DNA of 64,000 nucleotides from Crossaster papposus (lineage: Eukaryota > Echinodermata > Asteroidea > Velatida > Solasteridae): positions 3,658,001 to 3,722,000 of the forward strand of contig JBAIAA010000074.1 in assembly GCA_037893245.1 (NCBI GenBank), given 5' to 3'. Of this stretch, positions 34,501 through 44,400 are shown piece after piece; positions within the stretch are counted from its first letter, which is position 1; every line of letters starts with the position of its first letter. The notes beneath the pieces are model-generated. The model had not been told where the DNA came from, did not search any database, and was given only the letters and a program-made list of their open reading frames with translations. Both the position numbers and the translations under genes were made by a program.

Positions 34501-37500
34501 GTTGCATCTGGCAGAATTAAAGTTGAGGCCTGTTGAATTGGTTGATTTTAATCCATACGGGCAAACCTCTCTTTCTCTCTCTCAAACACCAGTCGATTGC
34601 AATGGTACAAATGACCAAATGGCCGACCTGACGACCGCCAACCCAAAAAGTGAGGCGATGAAAGTTGGAGTACAGGTAGAACTACCATCTTCTGCTGTGG
34701 CTAACAATTATCCAGACATTCCTAACCAGTCTTTAACGGGAGATGATTCTGCCGATGGCAATGATCCTCATCTGACCGATGACAATGATCCTCATCTGAC
34801 CGATGACAATGATCCTCATCTGACCGATGACTTGCCTCATGATCTGCCAACCATTCCAGAAGAAAGAAACATTCCACAGGAAAGCACAATTCCACAGATC
34901 AGGTATCTTCTGTCGTTTGTTATTGTAGAAGTCGAGGATTAATGTACGTACATTATTTGCCTCTCAAACCTGCCACAAATCAAGGGATTGTTTGTCTAGC
35001 ACCAAGAAACTGAGTTAAAAAAATGTTAAAGGGTACCTTTAATATGGCGAAATATACGTCACGGTAAGAACATAGCCTGGCTATAACATGCACAGCCGGT
35101 TGACAATCCATCGCGACATGCGTGCACGAGTGTGTGTATATTGTGTACACGTACCGGTATATACATGTATGTGCGATTGTTTATGGTGTAAATGGAGGAC
35201 ACATGCCTGGCGACACCAAGATGAATTGGGGTTAGGGTTAGAATCGAGGACGTCCTCGATTGAGATTCATGTACAAAACCATTGAGAGCCGTCGGAAAAA
35301 GATTACGCAAAGGAAATCATCGAGAGGAGCAAAAGAAACTCATCGATTTACACCATAAACAAACGTACATGTACACAATATACACACACATCAACACTAA
35401 CTTTGTTAAATTTACAAAATAGACAACTTTACCTTTTTGCAAAAATGTGTTGTAAGAAATTCATAGTCCCATTGGGCTTTGTGTGATGACAAATTAATAA
35501 TAGCCTTTCAAAGCATCATGCAATATGAAGTATAACTCAGCACAATATGAGACAGAGGGTCTCTCCCCGTAAGCCCTGTTCGCACTGGACTTTTTTTGAT
35601 AAAACTTAACGAGACGATGGGTACTTTTCCCATTTTAAGTCCAGTGCTGACAGCCTAGGATGTTTTCCTCTCGGTTACTTTTCCCGAGTCCAGTGGTTAC
35701 TTTTACCGGTCAACTGCTGCCCGGAAAACTTCCCAGGTAACTTTTCCCTAGACAATAAGTCCAGTGCAAACAGCGCGAGTCGGTAAAAGCGGCTCAGGAA
35801 AACGTACATCCGGCCCCCTAGTGCGATTTCATGCTACACAAGACACCGCGCATGCGCTCTTTGCATTGTTTTGGTGCGCGCACGCTGACGCATGCACATC
35901 GCATCATGATCACATTCGCATGTGGTTCTGCAAAAAGAACAAGAACAGAAAAGAGTGTGGAGTAGTTGTACTACTAAATCGACGATGGCGTCTTTGATCG
36001 ATCGGACAAAAAGCGCGCCCGCACGAATTGGGTACACCGGGGTCAATGCAGAAAGGTCACGCAAAGCGCCCTCATGAGTCTTTATAATGACAGCTCAGCT
36101 ACTTCTCCCGCGATCTCGGTAAAAATTTGTCTGTGTTGAAAGTCAAAGTGCGAACAGTGGTAACATTTGACCTTTTTTTGGTTTACCATTGTCTCAGTAA
36201 AATCCAGTGCGAACACGGCTTTAGACACACATACCTATACACTCTCCAGACTATTGTTACCCCCTCCCCTCCAAAAAAAATAAATAAATAAGTGGATAAA
36301 CCTCAACACAGTAGAATATACATGTGCATCTTTTTTGTTTGTCTTGTAGTTTTACAGGTAGTCGCAAAAAACTGAAACTCTTCAAAGAACATGCAGCCAG
36401 GACGTTTTTGCGTAGTTTCTCTGAGCCAGGAAAGGTGATAACACCTCCAGCCAGCCCCCCGGTACAGACTGATGGTGATGCCCCTGTAGTACTAGGCCCT
36501 GAAGTTAGGAGTAAACTCATGCAGGTAATAATAATTAACCCTAGTGTAATTTACTAGGAACCATACCCACCCTTGCAAATTCCAACACCATATGGCAAAC
36601 TGTACATGCAAACTGTTGGACTCTGATTCTGGACTGATCAATGCCAAATAACCAGTTTAAACCGGTTTAGGGGTCCAGTGCCCATCCTAATAGTAAACAG
36701 ATTCCAACCAAACCTGGTGTTGGAGTGTGACTGGTAGGGATGGTTAGGGTTAAAGCTTCCTTTTTAGTTACAGTCTGTGCAATCTTCATTTAACATTAAA
36801 CTCTAGTATCTATAACCATCCTCGATCCTCCAAAATCAATATGATTTTGTACACGTACACTTTAGGGAGTTAGGGTAAACTCCCTATTTCCTGCAAAATC
36901 ATGCAGTGGATTTACCATTGAGCTATAAAGCAGCCAAACATGGAACAAACAGCTGCTAAGTGCCCTATTATTACAACAAGGGTCTGCACACATGACCCTT
37001 AAGGTAGGCGAATGTTTCCTATCCGTGATACATAACTTACACCTAATTAAACTCCCTATCCTTTTTTTCTCTCACACATAACCTGAATCCTGCAAAATCC
37101 TGCAATTCCAAAGTGTTAAAACTTCATGTAACCTGAATCTTGCAAATTCTTCTAATATTTATTACTGGTGATGACCACTGCTGAATCCTGCAAAATCCTG
37201 CAGTGGGTTTACCATTGAGCTATAAAGCAGCCAAACATGGAACAAACAGCTGCTAATAATGCCCTTTTACAACAAAGGTCTGCACACATAATCCTTAGTA
37301 TGCAAATGTTTCCTATCCGTGTTGCACCTTGACTGAAGCTCTATGGAGAATGCGCATAGAGCATGAACAGTGTGAAATTACAAATTAACAATAACCTAAA
37401 TCCTCCAAAATCTTCATTTTGATAAATACCCAAGTATATAACCTAGCTCAATCCTGCAAAATCATCCAGCATTAGTTTAGGCCTTATATGACCTGGATTC

Positions 37501-40316
37501 TGCATTTTCCTGCAGTGGCAAAAACCCCAAACAACCTCAATCTTGCAAATTACTCCGATGCATTAACTTCCAAGTGACCTCAATCCTGCAAAATCCTGCA
37601 ATTGCAAGGAGGATTTTGGAGGATTCGGGATGGCTAGAGTTAAACTTTAAATAATTGGATACAGAAATCCTCACTCAATAATCAGTTAGTTTTTGATATC
37701 GACAAAATTTCCAGAAAGGATTGAGGAACATCTTCGGAGCTAGCTATCTTTAAGTGTATTTCATTCGCTTTGTCTGTTTCAGACTCGAAACAAAGAAAAG
37801 AAGAAAAATTACAAGGAGGACTTGGATAAAGCGTGCAGCATCGGGAGCAGTAAGATCTGTTTTTATCATTCTTATTTTCATGATTGCAACTTGACCAGTT
37901 CGCGCCGGATGACGCATTTACACGCAAAGTTTTCCTAAGATTCAAAACAGATGACGCATAAACACGTCAGAAGCAAGGCCAGAAATGTCTGTCAGCAGCG
38001 AGCAAGGCCGGAAATGTGTGGGTGTGCTTCCCGGTACCATCAGCCTGAACCCGCCTCAGATCGAGTTTCTTTAAAAATAATGCCGCGTGTTGGCTCGGTG
38101 ATGTTAAAATAATCCCGGCACGAACTGGTTAATTGCATTTCATATGACATTCTGACCCCATCAAAATGTAAAATAGACTTCTAAGATGATAAATAAAAGT
38201 GAAAAAGTAAGAGCTGATGCAAGAATACTTGTGGAGTGTCGTGGCCGAGTGGTTAAGAGCGTGTGTTTTCTGTCACAGAGCGTGAGTTCGAATCCCGGCC
38301 GTCGACACGTGTGTCCTTAAGCAAGGCAATTAAACCACTATTGCTTCGTCCTTCGGATGGGACGTAAAGCCGTTGGTCCCGTGTGTGTGTATTGTGTATA
38401 TATTGAACCAGGACACGCACGTAAAAGAACCCAGTTACGCTTATCGAGAAGGGGTTTGCCCCGGTGTTTCTGGCATTTCGTACATCCTCCTACTGGTTTC
38501 TTCAGGCTTACGAGCTACAGTGCCTTGGGAGCTTTTGAGGAATCCTTGGTTTCATTGCCGAAAAGAAATAATAATAATAATAATAATAATAATAAACCTG
38601 AATTGTAATTTTCTCCATAACCTTCAACAGTGAAAAAGTTTAAGTTGCTAAGATTTGTTTCCGTCCATAATTGTGTAAAACCACCAAACTGTGTAAAATA
38701 AAAAAATAAAAAATTATAATGAGTACTGCCCCCGATTTCACTAAACGTTGCGATGCATCGCAACTCAAGTTACGAAGAGTAACTCGTTGCATCTCGCGAC
38801 GCGTGTCGTACGATCCATTTCACTAAAGTTACGATGCGTTCAATGCGTCGCAAATACCTTGGCAACACCAAGTAACACGTCGTAAGTTACGACGTGTATT
38901 TGGGTCGTCGTAAAATAAGATGCGTCTTTTAATAGCCAGTTTTACGCCGTAAAAATGAAATAAACAAGACTAGAATACTCGGACAATGTGTGGGAAGTTG
39001 TAAATGAAACATTTATCGTAGTCATATGAATAAACTTTAAATAGTGCACTTGAAATTTCAAATTGCTAGAGGTCCACAGCAAGCTTTATTTTTCGTTAAA
39101 GATGAATCATACGTCAGCCATTTTAATTTACATTTTTGAAGCTTTCCGAGAAGAGATTTGACGACTCTTTGCTGAATACTAGACGGCTATTTACTGTGCG
39201 TTGAATAGAAACATACAACAGTCACTGTTTTGTGCTATAAATACACCTACGACGCGTCACACGTACGATGTGTTTCGTGAAATGGATTTCGCGTCGCAGC
39301 TGCGACGCGTCGTAGAGATACGACGACGCGTCGCAGGGCTGCGATGCATCGTAAGTTACAAAGAGTTTAGTGAAATCTGATGCAGGGTTTGTATTTTATA
39401 ATCTAATTTCTTTTATTCAAAGAAGCAACACCTAGGCCCAATTTCAACAACATGGGTAAAAACATAACCATATTTTTTTTATGCGCATGCAAGCTTAAAG
39501 GTAGGATACACCATTGGTAATTGCTCGAGTTATCAGGAATGGGTGAATTTTTTGGGGTTGTATTTTATAGTAAATATCGTTGCTTAGAAAAGCAAGAAAA
39601 AAGACGTTCGTTTTTACCCGGCATCGGGCAGTGGTTCTTATATTGTTTTTTTTGTTGTTTTTATACAATTTTATACAATTTTGTGGAATAATTACAGGAT
39701 ATCTATCGCAATCATTTTGCTGAATGCCTAGAATCAATATTAACTTTTAAATAAGTAAGATATTTCTTAATAATTCGGTAGTAATTTTTTTGGTTATATC
39801 CGCGAATGGTGTATCCTGCTTTTAAGCACTTTTTCTACAGTAAGCTCAACTTTTCTGCCAACTGTTAAGCAGCGCTGGGTCCTTTAGTTTTAATTCCATT
39901 TTTCTCAATGTGTAAATATGGCTAGCGATATGGAATTTCGGTAAAGGTTTTAATTTTTTTAAATTATTTTATCTGAGAATGAGAAGTGTATTTTAGGTTC
40001 GTCTTCCCGTTTTTCACTTTCACCAGACTTGGGTTGGGCTGATTTAAGCAGTCCGTGTAGAAAAATCGTCCTGCAAAGGCTGACTCCAACCAGTTCACCA
40101 TCGGTATCTTCATACAAGCAGTTGGGAGAATCCATGGGACTCGACCGCAGTACGGAGCTCAAGACATGCAAGAACATCGAGGACGTAATGGAGGTCCTGA
40201 AGAGTAAACAAGAGGTGACCATAGAGGATGTGCTAATTAAACTGAACGAAATCGATAGGAAAGATGTCGTGAAGGAGATTTGTGAGGACATCCTCAAGAA
40301 ATCTAGTCACAAATGA
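28401..40316 (+). CDS. EDAR-like: EDAR-like TNF receptor with death domain (signal-peptide exon not found)
   Basis: Single-pass TNF-receptor-family protein. Known EDAR signals through a death-domain adaptor to NF-kB. Nine exons join in phase: 28401-28521, 29996-30180, 31090-31352, 31863-31988, 32395-32736, 34593-34902, 36350-36524, 37783-37849, 39997-40316, giving about 635 residues. Cysteine-rich repeats: NCQANDLYWDGKKCKVCIKC, then GYGDSGSCVPCVEGSTFQ to ICGACKPGYGNDP and CSLCSLFNDDEKPPEC. The spacing and the GYG...CVPC word resemble EDAR. A Thr/Pro-rich stalk follows, then helix ATIVIVTGIILILILLVTL. The long cytoplasmic region contains DNDPHLTD three times. The final exon carries a death domain ending EIDRKDVVKEICEDIL, close to the EDAR C-terminus. 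The first exon with the signal peptide was not recognised upstream. XEDAR/TROY-type or p75-type receptors are less likely alternatives. Confidence 0.85.
29077..29741. mobile_element. TIR element with AAACAT target duplication in EDAR-like intron
   Basis: Starts CAGGCCTTGCGCTAACTTTT and ends TTTCGAGGCCTG. The arms also share GGGTAGCCCACCGGGCTAG-like words. AAACAT flanks both sides (29071-29076 and 29742-29747). The open frame 29158-29550 on the minus strand lies wholly inside and has no protein-like character. Confidence 0.75.
29996..30180 (+). CDS. EDAR-like: EDAR-like exon: second cysteine-rich repeat
   Basis: The acceptor CTTTTTGTTACAG ends at 29995. The donor at 30181 is GTATAA, weak but placed so that the next exon continues CKPG-YGNDP in frame. 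It encodes ECGFGYGDSGSCVPCVEG, CKKCTSCDENAIVLSNC and ICGACKPG. Reading through the donor would meet a stop at 30206. Confidence 0.85.
30787..31002. mobile_element. Short TTAA-flanked element
   Basis: TTAACCCCTTTACGCC at the left faces GACGTCAAGGAGTTAA at the right, a 16-bp imperfect inverted repeat including TTAA, over 216 bp of GC-richer DNA in an intron. No other copy was seen in the window. Confidence 0.5.
31090..31988 (+). CDS. EDAR-like: EDAR-like exons: stalk (31090-31352) and transmembrane (31863-31988)
   Basis: The first exon finishes the last cysteine repeat and encodes a Thr/Pro-rich stalk (TLAPTEAPTEPPTTTKLL), typical of O-glycosylated receptor stems. The second encodes GSTTFPLGATIVIVTGIILI, LILLVTLILCCIY and the basic stop-transfer RQRRSHAQK. 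Junctions are phase 1, acceptor CCTATAAAG and donor GTAAGA. The intron between them contains a complete family B MITE. Confidence 0.85.
31456..31697 (+). mobile_element. MITE family B, complete copy
   Basis: The 242-bp element is bounded by TTAACCAGTTCGCGCCGGAT and GGCGCGAACTGGTTAA, with TTAA at each edge consistent with a TTAA target duplication. The inner words TATATAAACGCAAAG and ATGACGCATAAACACGCC are shared with the copies at 34201, 37891 and 59280. Confidence 0.88.
32088..32173 (+). mobile_element. MITE family B, right-end fragment
   Basis: CCTGTCTCGGATCAAG, AATCCCGTGCCTGGGCCCGG and AATCCCGGCACGAACTGG correspond to the right third of the complete family B copies. Confidence 0.6.
33120..33404 (+). 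other. Unrecognised open frame with a SAP-like segment, in an EDAR-like intron
   Basis: The stretch around KSKKKTNSSYLRARGVVVNN and LAEKAYRAEKLGL is predicted helical and basic and has a SAP-like L-RG-K-EL-KA-LGL pattern seen at the start of some transposon proteins. No ATG with context, no conserved continuation. Could be a transposon remnant or chance. Confidence 0.2.
33781..33967. mobile_element. Hairpin MITE in EDAR-like intron
   Basis: Outer arms are CACATATGGACTGGCATGAT and its near-complement ending GCCAGTCCATATGTG. Inner arms with CTATTTCCCTCGGCC and GGCCTCGGGAAATAG make almost the whole 187 bp palindromic. No second copy was seen here. Confidence 0.7.
34201..34441 (+). mobile_element. 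MITE family B, complete copy
   Basis: Bounded by TTAACCAGTTCGCGCCGGAG and CCCGGCGCGGACTGGTTAA with TTAA edges, 241 bp, in the intron just before the EDAR-like exon with the DNDPHLTD repeats. Confidence 0.88.
34592..37849 (+). CDS. EDAR-like: EDAR-like exons: cytoplasmic linker with DNDPHLTD repeats
   Basis: Exons 34593-34902, 36350-36524 and 37783-37849 join in phases 1, 2, 0 and 1. The first encodes an acidic region with three tandem DNDPHLTD octapeptides, whose DNA units of 24 bp are nearly identical. The second reads FTGSRKKLKLFKEHAARTF and a Pro-rich PPASPPVQTDGDAP. The third is a basic-acidic TRNKEKKKNYKEDLDKACS. No domain is recognised; such linkers often recruit TRAFs, but no clear TRAF motif was identified. 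Confidence 0.7.
35571..36221. mobile_element. TIR element, 650 bp, in EDAR-like intron
   Basis: AAGCCCTGTTCGCACTGGAC at the left is matched by the complement of AATCCAGTGCGAACACGGCTT at the right. The phrase AGTCCAGTGC recurs inside near 35637 and 35757. No coding capacity. Confidence 0.65.
36640..37640. repeat. Diverged tandem repeats rich in AATCCTGCAAAATCCTGCA
   Basis: A unit of about 300 bp is repeated: 36894-37022 and 37193-37322 share TTTACCATTGAGCTATAAAG and CCAAACATGGAACAAACAGC. AATCCTGCAAAATCCTGCA words are scattered throughout. Lies in the intron between the last linker exons of the EDAR-like gene. Confidence 0.75.
37891..38132 (+). mobile_element. MITE family B, complete copy
   Basis: Begins TTGACCAGTTCGCGCCGGAT (one change in TTAA) and ends CCCGGCACGAACTGGTTAA, 242 bp. 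Sits 41 bp after the EDAR-like exon that ends at 37849. Confidence 0.85.
38236..38594 (+). mobile_element. tRNA-derived SINE with (ATA)n tail
   Basis: The head resembles tRNA-Ser/Leu: A box GTGGCCGAGTGGTTAAGAGC and B box GAGTTCGAATCCCGG, with acceptor-like GTGTCG and CGACAC ends. The body (TCCTTCGGATGGGACGTAAA) is like a conserved SINE core and is followed by a tail ending in (ATA)n at 38566-38594. A functional tRNA is unlikely because the anticodon stem pairs poorly and the unit has a SINE body. Confidence 0.75.
38740..39378. mobile_element. TIR element rich in CG words, 640 bp
   Basis: GATTTCACTAAACGTTGCGA at the left, and at the right GAGTTTAGTGAAATC. Internal GCGATGCATCGCAAC and GACGCGTCG palindromes repeat on both sides. 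Unusually CpG-rich for this window. Intron of the EDAR-like gene. Confidence 0.65.
39495..39825 (+). mobile_element. MITE family D, complete copy
   Basis: Bounded by TTAAAGGTAGGATACACCA and the inverted end TGGTGTATCCTGCTTTTAA, with TTAA edges, 331 bp. Other copies: 47490-47853, 53240-53611, 59533-59830 (truncated) and 20163-21474 (split). Confidence 0.88.
39997..40316 (+). CDS. EDAR-like: EDAR-like terminal exon: death domain
   Basis: The acceptor TATTTTAG ends at 39996 and the stop TGA is at 40314-40316. It reads SSPCRKIVLQRLTPTSSPSV, SYKQLGESMGLDRSTELKTC, VMEVLKSKQEVTIEDVLIKL and NEIDRKDVVKEICEDIL. The helix pattern and the RKDVV-E-C-DIL ending match EDAR-type death domains, where the last helix reads I-R-DAVE-L-ADIL. 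Confidence 0.88.
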
Positions 40317-40438
40317 ATAATTAGCCAATGATCATTTAGTACATTGAAGTTGTACATTTTGTTTTAAATTACAGCCAACTTCCAAAGAGGTTTTTTCAGA
40401 TGGTCCTTGACATTTACCCAGGTAAAAAGAAATGACAA

Positions 40439-40544
40439 CCCTAACCCTAACCATAGCCACACTAGTGGGGCTACCCTAACCCTAGCCACACTAATGGGGC
40501 TACCCTAACCCTAGCCACACTAGTGGGGCTACCCTAACCATAGC
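40439..40544. repeat. 29-bp tandem repeat with telomere-like CCCTAA words
   Basis: About 3.5 units, each CCCTAACCCTAGCC followed by ACACTAGTGGGGCTA, just after the EDAR-like stop codon. Only paired CCCTAA words, so not a true telomeric array. Confidence 0.85.
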
Positions 40545-41444
40545 GTACGATAATCATGGGCAAGTGCCAATGTGAATATGACTCAAATTTTTGTCAGTGG
40601 TTTTTTAGCTTTCAGCGAAGAAGCCTTTGTGTTACTTCTGTTTGTTTTCTTTACTTCTTCTTCTTCTTGTTCTTGTGCCATAAATCGCATAGACTTTGTA
40701 CACGTTTCATTTCACTGGTCACTTTTGCCATTAAACAGACTTCAATTTCATTGAAACTTTGCACATACTCAGAACTCATACTGGACTAGAACTCATACTG
40801 GACTCGGGTTGTCATGATGACGTCATCACGTGACATGTGACGTCATCTTAAAGTTGTAATAATTTAATATTTGAAAATCAATAAAAAATCAACCGCGAAA
40901 GACCGGAACTTGAAATTTAGGGGAATTGATAGAATAATGAAGGATCTTCAATTTATCTTTTGTGTAAAATCACGTGACCCTTCCTTCCGGTCGAAACCAG
41001 AAGTGCCTTATAGTTTTAAAGTGGAGAATGGTGCAAACTTACTTTCAACGATGTTAGTCTCTGGCTAGTAGTGCTTTTCCAAAAAATTACTGGTGATGTC
41101 ATAAAATGTTACAGCGCCCTCTAGCGGCAGGTTGAAAACTGTTAAAAATGAATAATCAGTTGATGTGTGTGGCGAAGTTTTCTGAAATCACTTTATAACT
41201 GGTGTATATAATCGGCTTTATGTTAGGAACAAGTTGGCAGAGAGAAAACAAATATGACGTCACTAGACCTGAAGTTACAATGAAAAGACCTTTAAACATT
41301 TAAACATTGCTGAAAACCAACTGCGAGAGATATAATCCAATTAATGAATTTAAATTTTCATTTTTGAAAATTAAATGATATGGAAATTTGACAAATGAAA
41401 TCATAAATGTAATGAACAATGAAAAAAAATGCGAACAAGCCATA
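40545..41444. other. No gene seen (probable 3' flank of the EDAR-like gene)
   Basis: AT-rich DNA with a short (TTC)n run near 40655. Open frames are short and overlapping. An AATAAA word near 40880 could serve as a late poly(A) signal. Confidence 0.35.
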
Positions 41445-44400
41445 TAGTAGACCAGCCAAACTTGAAAAAGTCCTCTAAAAAAAGTTTCCACGGCATTGTT
41501 TGTTAATAGTCGGCATCCATGCTAGATCTATTGTTCATGGGATCAGGAAGACGATTAGGGTGGATGCCACGCTTGATTTTGAATTTTAGGGTCATTTCGA
41601 GGTCAAAAAGGTCAAATAAGGTCAACATTTTTTATTTTTGGATTTTGCACCAAACTTGACCCCAAGTTGTAGATCTATCAATACAATTTATTTTTATCGT
41701 CATATCGACATATAAAAGCTGTGAAATTAAAAGTTAATCTTTTATCTTGTACACAAATGTATAGCAAAATGAAACTTAAAAGTGTGATTTTCTCAAAAAG
41801 TGCATATCTTAAGTATATCGAAGTTGTTTGAACTCCCTATCCAAATAGTGCATATAATTGTTTCAAACAACTTTTTGTTGGAAGGTAAATATACCCAGGC
41901 AGTTTTTAATAAAAAAACAAAATAACACACATTTTATAATACACCATAATGGCGTAATGAAACAAGAAGTTATGTTATTCACGCAGTATATTTAAACGCG
42001 TAGTGGGTTTATAGTTTGACAAGTTGCTCAAAAACTGTATGTCTGATATCAAAATTGTTTGTACTCCCAATCGTTCCATGTAAAACATTGTTCAGACTCC
42101 AACACAGTCAACAAACTTGCAATGAGTTAAAATGTTGAACATTTGTACAATTTGGCTTTTTCATATGTTATACCAGGTTCCTACACGATAGGGGTATCGT
42201 GCAGTGATAAATTATAGCCTTTAAAAGCTACATGTGTAACATAATAGTTGACCCTCCTGTGACAACAGCAGGGATGCTACCCATTCTTCAGGCACCAGCA
42301 GATGACAATGACACACTCTTCACCGTGATCAGTCGCTTTGTGGACATTTCAAACCACACAGGTCAGAAACACACCATCATCACAGCGGACCAGCCACTAT
42401 ACAGCAGAGGAAAAGAACTCGTATGGGCGAATCCAAAGTTTGAGAATGTCATTTTTCTCATGGGAGGACTACATGTCTGCTTCAACTTCCTGAAGGCTAT
42501 TGGTCAACACATGGAAAGTGCTGGGCTCGATGATCTGTGGACAGAGGCAGGTGTTTATGCAGCCAACACGACTGAAACCATGCTTCAAGGCAAAGCCTAT
42601 TACCGCGCCGTTAGAGGACATCAACTGACCTATGAGGCTCTGTGGCACATCAAATGGTCTATGCTTGAATCTTAGCTGGTTGAAAATGGTAAACAAAAAT
42701 ATGTGGAAGTTGACAAACTAGCCCAAAGTGTGGTTAAGCAGTTTAAAAAGAGAGATGGCAATCACAGAGCAGAACTTTTCGAAGCAGTAAGCCAGCTGTC
42801 AGATTTTCTGAGCAGTAACAATGTTCAAGAGCTCATCGAAGAATTCAACAACAAGCACTCTGGGAATCCAAACTTCCGACTGTGGTCTCATTACATGGAG
42901 ATGGTGGAGATTCTGCTAGATTTTATCAGAGCTCAAAGGGACGGAAACTGGATCCTCCATCTGGAAGCTTTTTCAGCAATGCTACCATGGCTCACCATCT
43001 ATGATCACAGCAACTATGCCCGGTGGGGACCTGTTTATCTTGCTGATATGAAACTCCTTGAGAAGACAGCCCCAGAAGTTTATGCAGATTTCAGTAATGG
43101 AAATTTTGTTGTGAAGAGAACAAAGCGGCGCTTCAACCAGGTTCCAGCTGATCAGGCAACTGAGTGGATGAATAGGACATGCAAAATGCAGAATGGCATA
43201 ATTGGAATTACGAGAAATGATCAAGCCAGGGACACATTTTGTATCACATGGTCCGAGCGATCACGCATCACACAAGACATAAGATTTCTCTTCAATCTGG
43301 AAGATGATGAGGAAGAAACCACTTTCATCCGCTCTGACAGTCTTCCATCTCGCACAAAGCGAGATGTTGATGATGTTAAGAAGCTTACCACACAGCTAAC
43401 AAGATTTGATGTGTTCCGAGTAAACCCAACATTGGCTGAAGAAGAAGACGACACTGACGCTAATGACGATACTAGAGAGATACCACTGGTATCATTGGCA
43501 ACCAAAGACACTGCACCAATTAATGTGGTAAGTGATCTTCTAACGGCTGAAAATCGTGGAAAGCAGTATTTGATGACCAACGTGAAGCAACGTCTGATTG
43601 AAGAAACTGTCGGTTTTCATGACGCCCTGAAGAAACATCGCTCCAAAACTTTTGCTGATCTATACAAAGCAAATGTTTCCACCAAACAAAATGTACAGAA
43701 GATTATCAAAGCCGACAGAAAGTTACTGCAACGATTGCTCAATGCTGCCACTGGAGGTCGACCATTGGAAATGGTGAATATTCTCCAGCATGAGCTGTCT
43801 CCCGTCCCACTGTCTCTCGCCAAGGCTGGAGGGGAGATGAATTCAACAGCAAAGGCAGATCTGATCCACATCTTAATGGCTGGGCTTACCACGCCCACAA
43901 ATATACCGAATGCCAACATGAAGACATGTGTGCTGATAGATGGTCATGCACTTATCCAAGCTCTTGGAAAGCCTCATGGGTGTCAAACTTTTGGTGATTA
44001 CGCTGGTGTTTTCATAAATAGTGTGACACAACACTTTGGAGAGAATACAACAAGAGTTGACGTGGTATTTGATCGCTACATTGGAGAGAGCTCCATCAAG
44101 GCAGTGACTCGATCAAAGCGAATGGGGAAAAAAAAGCCAATTCGAAAGCTCATCGATGGATCCCAGGTCTCACTCCCACAGGTTTGGGGCCAATTCATTG
44201 CCTTGGATGAGAACAAAGCTGATCTCGCCAAGTTCTTGTCAAACGCCATCGTACAGAAGGGCAAGGATCTACTGCAAAGATACGAGATAGTAACAGGCGG
44301 TGGGTTCCTTGATGTTACAGATGCCAGGTCCACGAGGAGAGATGATGTAAAACTTTGAGGAAACCATGAAGAGGCTGACACCAGGTTGATACTCCATGCA

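Noticed and set aside
38236..38310. Functional tRNA-Ser/Leu gene
   Set aside because: A and B boxes are good, but pairing in the anticodon arm is poor and a SINE body with an (ATA)n tail follows.
40439..40544. Interstitial telomere
   Set aside because: Only pairs of CCCTAA within a 29-bp unit; no pure (TTAGGG)n run.
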